From Medicago truncatula (Eukaryota > Streptophyta > Magnoliopsida > Fabales > Fabaceae), in contig NC_053045.1 in NCBI RefSeq assembly GCF_003473485.1, forward strand, positions 57,206,494 through 57,270,493: a stretch of DNA of 64,000 nucleotides, written 5' to 3'. The notes beneath the pieces are model-generated. The model did no database searches. It had not been told where the DNA came from and saw only the letters and a program-made list of their open reading frames with translations. Of the stretch, positions 57,796 through 64,000 are shown in pieces. The translations under genes were made by a program, and so were the position numbers. Each line of letters opens with the position of its first letter. The stretch's first letter is position 1.

Positions 57796-58923
57796 GGTAC
57801 CGTTTGGTTCGGCTTTTTTTCAGCTTCTCTATATTTTTAAGGAGAAGGTAGGTCAAACACAATATCAATAAAGTACCTTCGAAAAAAAGTACTTTTTTAG
57901 AATGCATAAAATTGAACGGAATGAGCTTTAACCAAAAGTTATTGAATGATACTTCAGAAAACTATTTCTTTGTAATTTATTTCACAAGCATCTCTATTCA
58001 ATTCACGCATACAACCTTTTCTTTTATTTTTTAATATTATATTTCAATTTGTTTTTTCTTCCATTTAATTTTTTTTTTAACCGGTCCATATAATTTTTTT
58101 AAAGGAGGATCAATTTAATTTTATTATTTATTTTTGAAGGAATTTTATTATCTTTTTATTACTTATATATTTAATTTTAATATCGTTTAATTATCACAAC
58201 CTCACAAATATTTTTATTCATGTTGTCGTTGAATGACACCAATTATTTTTATTCTCTTTCTTCAACCTCACAAATATATACACACACATTAGCGTTTAGA
58301 GTAATATTTTATGTTCCTATGTCTGTTTTTTTGTTACGCTAATGCGTATAATTTTTTTAGTGTTGCGTAATGCGTACAATTATTATTTTTATAAAATTTT
58401 GATTTTAAATAAAAGTACAAGTATAGATGCCTAAAAAAATTATACTTATATATATTTTACACATTTATATTATAACAAACTATGCATATATTTTTTTTAT
58501 TAAAAAAACTAAACATATATTTTTCAATGACACCAACAATGTAACAAATATAATATCATATGATATAAATTCTTATCTTTTTAAATGACACAAAAAATAT
58601 GTTATTCTTATAACAAAATTTGTTATACAGTATAATTGGAAAAGAAAAAACAAACTATTCTCTAGTTTAGCTCAGTTGATATAGTCAATGCATAAATATA
58701 TGCAAGGTCGCGGGTTCGAACCCCGGACACCACCAAAAAAATAATAAATTCAAAGTTTTGTACAATATTATGCCAAAGAACTTTTAACTTAAAAATAACT
58801 TTAGAACTAAAAAAAAATAAAGAAATCAAACAACTTTAACTTTTTCCTTAAATTAAAGAGCTTTATTTTAACTTTATTTTAAAGTAGCTTTTAGACTGAA
58901 AAAAAGTCTGGTCAAACGGTACC
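57796..58923. mobile_element. TIR element, about 1.1 kb, GGTACCGTTTG ends
   Basis: The left end GGTACCGTTTGGTTCGGCTT and right-end complement GGTACCGTTTGACCAGACTT are similar over about 30 bp. TA lies outside both ends. The interior is non-coding and AT-rich and contains a SINE-like tRNA-derived sequence at 58659-58740, so it has served as an insertion target. Superfamily uncertain (hAT- or PIF-like). Confidence 0.65.
58659..58740 (+). mobile_element. tRNA-derived SINE-like sequence inside TIR element
   Basis: A-box-like TTTAGCTCAGTTGATATAG, B box GGGTTCGAACCCC and a closing CACC followed by an A-run. It cannot fold as a full tRNA (acceptor arm poorly paired, no clear anticodon arm), so it is called a retroposon head rather than a tRNA gene. 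Confidence 0.6.
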
Positions 58924-59079
58924 TATACAACTATTTAGCGACAACTTTATTTTTCTTTCTTTTTATTTACCAAAAACTAAAGAGAGAGAAACAAAGAAGA
59001 GAGTAAAAACATAATGTGATATAAATATGAAAGAGAATTCTTCTAAAGTTGTCACAAAATAATTATACAAAAATCTTTT

Positions 59080-59600
59080 CTTTTTTTTTTTTGTCAAAAG
59101 CAAAAGCGATATTCATTCATTCAAATCAATAAAGTACATCATTCAACACCGCTAAAAACGTAAAGGAGTCTGCGAACAAACTCACAACATCCAAGTTAAT
59201 AGCATATAACGGCATAATGACTACAAAAATATATGATAAAATTTAAGTGATCGGAATACCAATGCCCCCAGATCTGCAACGTTGACGCCCAAATATGTGA
59301 TTGAATAATCGATCTTTCAATAGAAATCAAATGAACACTGCAACAAGATGGAAAATCAAACAACGCCGCACAAGACGACGAACAACACACCACCACACTC
59401 AGGTGACGAAATCATTAAGAAAAAACCTAGATGTATGTGAAAAATCACTTATTTAGATTGAAATAGAGAGAAAATGATGAAGAGGTGTGATTCCAGGTCA
59501 AAAATTTACCTAAAATCACCCCTCAATGAAAAATTGGAAGTGAAAAACTTAGAGAAAAAAATTAGGGCCGACTTATTGGAGAGAGATAAAAGTTATATCA
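59080..59600 (-). repeat. Dispersed repeat copy B, poly(A)-tailed on the minus strand
   Basis: Related to 6953-7450. The plus-strand T-run at 59083-59093 followed by GTCAAAAGC reads as TTGACAAAA..AAA on the minus strand, a common non-LTR retroposon 3' end. Shared blocks include GCACAAGACGACGAACAACA and GATCTTTCAATA. Confidence 0.62.
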
Positions 59601-60778
59601 ATGTAATAGGAATGAATAGTGATCATTTAAGTTTGACCTATCACTTACTCCTAAAAAAACTTTGACCTATCACTTTAATATATCAATAAATGAATTGATA
59701 TTAAAATTTGTCTCCATATACTCCATTCTATTATCCTTATTATATAATAAGTATTTTTGTTTTATATGAATAAATTAGCATCAATTATATATGTACATGT
59801 ATATATGTGTGTGAATTTAGAAATTTACACCTAACTATTTAGAAATTATTTCCACGCATTAAAACTCGACTTTTTCTCCATTTTTCTGTATGAGTTTTTA
59901 ATGATGATGGCCACTTCGTCCATCTAAAAAAACTCACTTTTTCATTTAAAAATGACTTATAATGAATGCATCTCTTTTTACCAAAAACTTACACCCGCAT
60001 TTAAAATTATTCAAAACAAAATCCTTAAAATAAAATATACTCCATTTGATCACTATTATCCAATGGTCTTAGAAAATGGTTTTTACTTGTAATAATAACA
60101 TGAAGGTGTAAATGATAAGAGTTTAAAAATAAACGGCGCAACTGATTTTCCAAGTCTCCTTCCCACAAATCGCCACACAATCAACATCAACACAACACAT
60201 CATTTTCAAATATTTTCTTCAGATTTGGTTGTACCTAAAATGTTACGTAAGTAATTGTAAATATAAGAAAAAAAAATGTTATGCAAGTGTCATTTCACTT
60301 ATGGGTCAAGTTAGGAACATCGACTGAGTACACAAGTGACCTCCACATCAACTCTCAAAATTTAACAAGACACAAATTTAACATATTTACTTTCATAGGA
60401 ATATTTAATTCAAGAATGACCACATATTTAACGAAATTTAATCAGCAATTAAATCAAGTCAGGAACATCGACTCAACACAAGGATGATCAAGCATGTTTA
60501 TTCTCAAATAACTAATAATCAAATAAGACCTTTTGTCTTTAGGGAAGAAAAAAAATTAGACAATAAGATGAGTTAGTATGCATCATATTCATATGTAAGA
60601 CTCGATGATCTAGATATCACATCAACTGACATAAAAACCCCATACCAACCGACCAAAATCGCCACATTTGGCAAGTAACAAAACACCCCTTTTGGCAAGT
60701 AATTAACAAACTCCCCATTTGGCAAGTAATAAAACGTCCCATTTGGCAAAGTAACAACGCCCCATTTAGTAGTCTATG
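59601..60778. other. Intergenic, no gene recognised
   Basis: No gene. Four short direct repeats of the type CCCATTTGGCAAGTAATAAA lie at about 60661-60770. Confidence 0.5.
60661..60770. repeat. Short tandem repeats, TTTGGCAAGTAA core
   Basis: About five imperfect copies of a 25-30 bp unit with the core TTTGGCAAGTAA and a C/A-rich spacer (AACACCCC, AACTCCCC, AACGTCCC). Confidence 0.8.
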
Positions 60779-60781
60779 CCT

Positions 60782-61636
60782 CTGTTTGGTTTGGCTTTTG
60801 CAAAGCCAGAATCAATTCTGGAGCATTTCAAAAGCAATTCTGCAATATTTAACATGTTTGGTTTGGCTTTTTAAAATAGCTTTTATCCTCCAAAAGCAAT
60901 TTTAGTTGAAGCTACAATTCCTAGCTTCTTACTTTCCTAGAATCAATTCTACACCCTCAATTCTATTAATTCCATCCCTGCCCTCATTAATTTTTCTAAC
61001 CCTTCTCCAACCGAATTTTTTCTTTCTGCAGTCTTATTAAAATAAATGTTGGTGAAGAGAATAACATTTATTTTCTGCAGTCTTAACTCTCAATTCTATT
61101 AATTCCATTCCCCCTTCACAGTCCACTTTTCTCAACCATAATTCAACCACCCTTCCCAAATTTAATCCAAAAATTCAACCACCCTTCCCAAATTTAATCC
61201 AAAAATTCAACCACCCTTCCCAAATTTAGTCCACTTTAAATTATTATATCAATATTTTAGTACTATAATACACATTATGTTAGTTTTGTAATAATATTTT
61301 AATACTCTATTGCACTTTAAATTCTATTATCTATTTGTAATTTTTATTTTCATGATGTTAGTATTGTAATACCTTATATTTTAGGACTATATTGCACTTA
61401 ATTATCTTAATTTAGTAATTTCTATTTATTTGTATTTAACTATGTCTATTTTGGTAATTATACATTCAAAAGTAATTTTGATCAAAACTATCCAAACAAC
61501 AATCATTCTGTTTAATCAATTCTGCATTATTGCATCCAAACATAAATCAATTCTGTCAGAATCAATTCTGTCAAAATCAATTCTTTCAGAATCAATTCTG
61601 TCAGAATCAATTCTACACACCTCAGAACCAAACACA
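60782..61636. mobile_element. TIR element with CAGAATCAATTCTG palindromes
   Basis: The left end CTGTTTGGTTTGGCTTTTGC carries CAGAATCAATTCTG soon after. The right end has four to five tandem copies of TCAGAATCAATTCTG (61550-61610), then CTCAGAACCAAACACACA. Three direct copies of an AATTCAACCACCCTTCCC unit lie near 61140-61230. Non-coding. Confidence 0.65.
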
Positions 61637-61779
61637 CACTATATCACACGATCAACCATTCTTACCATAAAATCATAAACACAATAATAAAATTTCAAAA
61701 AATAGACATACTAAATCATTGATATGCAAAATCAACAACGTATAACGTGAACTGCAAGAAGAGAACCTCTTACCTTGAC

Positions 61780-62110
61780 CACATTTCTTCCAATAAAAAC
61801 TTTCTATCCACGGAGAAGTACTTACATAACTCCTCTATGGATCACACGTGCATTTATTTTCGCCCGCACAGTTTGGTCCACTTGCAAAGTCATAATAGTA
61901 AATGAAGTTGAAGCACCGGAAATACTGAAAGCTTTGCAAATATCTCACTCAAAGAGTATTCCGCATGTTATTATAGAAAGTGACAAAAATCTGTTGTAGA
62001 AGCTATCAACTCTTCCTCCAACACGACAAATGAATTGGGAGGGATAATGTCCAAATACCGCTCTATATTTTAGTTGAAAATCACTACACAGTTGTATCTA
62101 TCCGGAGACA
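61780..62110 (+). pseudogene. RNase H-like domain fragment of a LINE (first)
   Basis: The plus strand reads FIFARTVWSTCKVIIVNEVE, then ILKALQISHSKSIPHVIIES, and in a shifted frame EAINSSSNTTNELGGIMSKY. This is the middle and end of the plant RVT_3 RNase H-like domain found at the C-terminus of L1-type LINE polyproteins. It is interrupted by a stop and a frame change. Confidence 0.68.
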
Positions 62111-62159
62111 AGTCAACAAGGTTCTCCCGACTAGTTTCTTGAAAACACCTACTTGAGAA

Positions 62160-62880
62160 TGCGATCAAACTAAATGTGGATGGGAGATCTATTGGTAACC
62201 TAAGTCGTTCTGATTATTGTGGTCTTCTTAAAAATTCGTTAGGGGGTTGGATTTTTGGCTTTTTCCAAAGTTTGTGATTTTACATCTAATATTAATGTTG
62301 AGTTTCAGACTATGTTTCAAGAAATATATATTAAGTTGTTTCAAGAAAAGGATATAATTGTTAACTGGTCCAGTGGTTTGTTTTGCTTGAATGGAGAGCA
62401 GGGGCCATTTTTTTGAACAAAATAGTAAAAATTGAACATAAATATAAAAAGAAAGCAATTGTAAGGGTCAAACTAGCGACCTCTGATGGAAAAACAAACA
62501 TCTTTTCCACTGCACCTACTGAGTTCTAGTATACATATTATGCCTAATCTAATATATATATATATATATAGAATATCTGGGAGGTACCATGGCTCTCGGG
62601 GTCCCTGGGAAGATCCGCCCCTGGTCTCGATCTAGCTTGGAATTTGTGGTTTTCTTGTGAATTTGATTTTCTCTCAGCGATAAAATTCATCAAAGAGAGA
62701 GTTCCGCATCATCCACATGCTGTGATTGTTGATTACATTAGATCCATGCTGACTAAGAACTTGAACATTGTTCTTGTGCACATCTTACGAGAAAGCGAGA
62801 AGGAAACTCTTGCGCTGACTGGCTAATTTGCCAAATTTAGAGCTGCTCTTGATAATGAGAATAAACTTTTTAATTTTTTT
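62160..62880 (+). pseudogene. RNase H-like domain fragment of a LINE (second), split by a hAT-like insertion
   Basis: The first part reads IKLNVDGRSIGNLSRSDYCG and LLKNSLGGWIFGFFQS (62165-62272), the start of the domain. The second part (62630-62830) reads FIKERVPHHPHAVIVDYIRS and MLTKNLNIVLVHILRESEKE, the end of the domain. They are separated by the element at 62399-62623. Stops occur in both parts. Confidence 0.7.
62399..62623. mobile_element. hAT-like MITE inside LINE fragment
   Basis: Ends CAGGGGCCATTTTTTT and GGAAGATCCGCCCCTG form a short inverted repeat (CAGGGGC..GCCCCTG). It separates two halves of an RNase H domain, which supports a real insertion. No matching 8-bp duplication was found. 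An (AT)n tract lies at about 62549-62570. Confidence 0.55.
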
Positions 62881-63448
62881 TTTCCGGCCTTTATTGGCTA
62901 GTATATTTGCTTAACTGATGCTATGCTGTATCTTTCATTAAACCATAATTTTCTTTTCTATCTTATTTTTTTCCCATTGATAAAAAAAAAAAAACATGAC
63001 GCATTGAAGCACACTCCTAACATAGACCAACACATCATTCCAACTTCAAAGAATAAAGCACGAGCAACTGGCACATCAAGGGTAAAAAAAAATATGACAA
63101 CTATATTTAATGGTCTCAATATTATAATCATGTTTTGTTAAGAAGTTCTAATTTTTTAGGAGAGACTTTTGTAATATTCTATACATTTCTGTAGAAATTT
63201 GTACATGTAGTGATTGTTTTTTTTTTTTGGTACTTAACGTAAATAAATGGAGAATCCGAAGTTCAAACATGACCAATATATAATGTGATGTCCCTACTTT
63301 AAGGTGAAATAAGGTTATGCTTATGGGAACGATAGTGTCTTTGGTTTTACAACTACTAAAATTAATTTTCAAAAAGAAATTATAGCGTTTACTCGGAAGA
63401 GACTCCACAACATAACGACTAAAAAAACTCAAAGAGAGACTGTAACAA
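62881..63448. other. Intergenic, no gene recognised
   Basis: AT-rich sequence with A-runs near 62981 and T-runs near 63218. No convincing frame. Confidence 0.5.
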
Positions 63449-63869
63449 CAGAGGTGGAGCCCTTCATGGTGTCCCACCCGGAAAAATTAACAACTGTAGG
63501 TTTATTTTGCGAGATTTTAAACAATTTTGTTGCGGTTTTAGTGTTCGACATATCTAAATTCCCACTTGATGTAGTGGTCCACCTAGAAAATTAACAAATT
63601 AAAATCGTAGGTCTATATTACAAGTTTTTAAACAAATTTTCATTGGTTTGAGTTTTCAGGGGTTCTAAAAGTGATATATGTGATTTTTGTCGTATCTACA
63701 CTTGGTTGGGTACCGGAGGCTTACCAACCTTCTAATTTTTTTGGGTTTAAAAAAAGATTCGTAATTTATTGCCATAGTAAACTATGTAATTTATTTTTTA
63801 AAAATACTCGAGTTTTTTAGTCAAAATTTTAATGGCTCACCCAAACTATTTTTTGTGGCTCCGCCACTA
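63449..63869. mobile_element. hAT-type MITE, 421 bp
   Basis: Ends CAGAGGTGGAGCCC and GGCTCCGCCACTA (complement TAGTGGCGGAGCC) are inverted repeats. The flanking 8-mers TGTAACAA (63441-63448) and TATAACAA (63870-63877) match at 7 of 8 positions, as expected for an ageing hAT insertion. Confidence 0.75.
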
Positions 63870-64000
63870 TATAACAATAAGTTAATCGACACTTATCTTT
63901 ATCTTTCACCAAGTGCGATGAACTTGGACTCGGCAATCCAACTCTAACCAAAGCGGGAATCACCACTGAATAGTTCACTTTTCATGCAATCATGTCAATA

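Noticed and set aside
58659-58740. Functional tRNA gene
   Set aside because: A- and B-box-like motifs are present but the acceptor and anticodon stems do not pair well; similar sequences recur as repeats.
1-64000. CRISPR arrays, operons, prokaryotic signals
   Set aside because: The window is plant nuclear DNA; tandem repeats seen lack CRISPR spacing and no bacterial gene organisation occurs.

Overview
This window is nuclear DNA of a flowering plant, most likely a papilionoid legume of the Medicago type. Evidence: AT-rich intergenic DNA packed with small inverted-repeat transposons, spliced genes with GT..AG introns, plant-type U2 snRNA promoters and plant-only families (DMP, double-domain nucleoside hydrolase, plant mobile domain). 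The genus is inferred from overall familiarity; no search was run.

Layout. 1-10.2 kb: two nearly identical DUF679/DMP membrane-protein genes in inverted orientation (2516-3175 minus, 9488-10153 plus), separated by a candidate 2.4-kb solo LTR and other repeats. 10.8-13.0 kb: a whole-looking TRIM element and a decayed hAT transposase. 13.4-13.9 kb: a small intronless PNRC-motif gene (minus). 14.5-18.5 kb: Stowaway MITEs, one nested in another, and a hAT MITE with perfect 8-bp target duplications. 19.5-23.0 kb: a nine-exon At4g15545-like coiled-coil gene. 24.75-30.86 kb: a 6.1-kb Mutator-like element with about 71-bp terminal inverted repeats and a perfect 9-bp target duplication. It carries a spliced plant-mobile-domain gene (with one in-frame stop) and two small genes. 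All three units start with similar leader exons and 5' UTR introns next to arrays of a CGGCAGTTAACTGCCG palindrome. 31.06-33.73 kb: a seven-exon prolyl 4-hydroxylase gene starting about 190 bp beyond that element. 34.3-39.8 and 46.2-55.2 kb (minus): two tandem, intact, twelve-exon NSH3-like purine nucleosidase genes of 894 and 888 codons. Between them lie two U2 snRNA genes in a tandem segmental duplication and a LINE remnant. 55.2-64 kb: no host gene seen; MITEs, tRNA-derived SINE-like sequences and RNase H fragments of LINEs.

How the parts relate. The host genes are unrelated housekeeping, secretory and membrane functions with no shared pathway. The nucleosidase pair and the U2 pair are local duplications. 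The DMP pair is an inverted duplication whose coding parts look recently homogenised. The most unusual item is the three-gene Mutator-like element with repeated promoter/leader modules. Exon coordinates were derived by hand from splice motifs and reading frame; each gene model closes in frame, but no transcript evidence was available.
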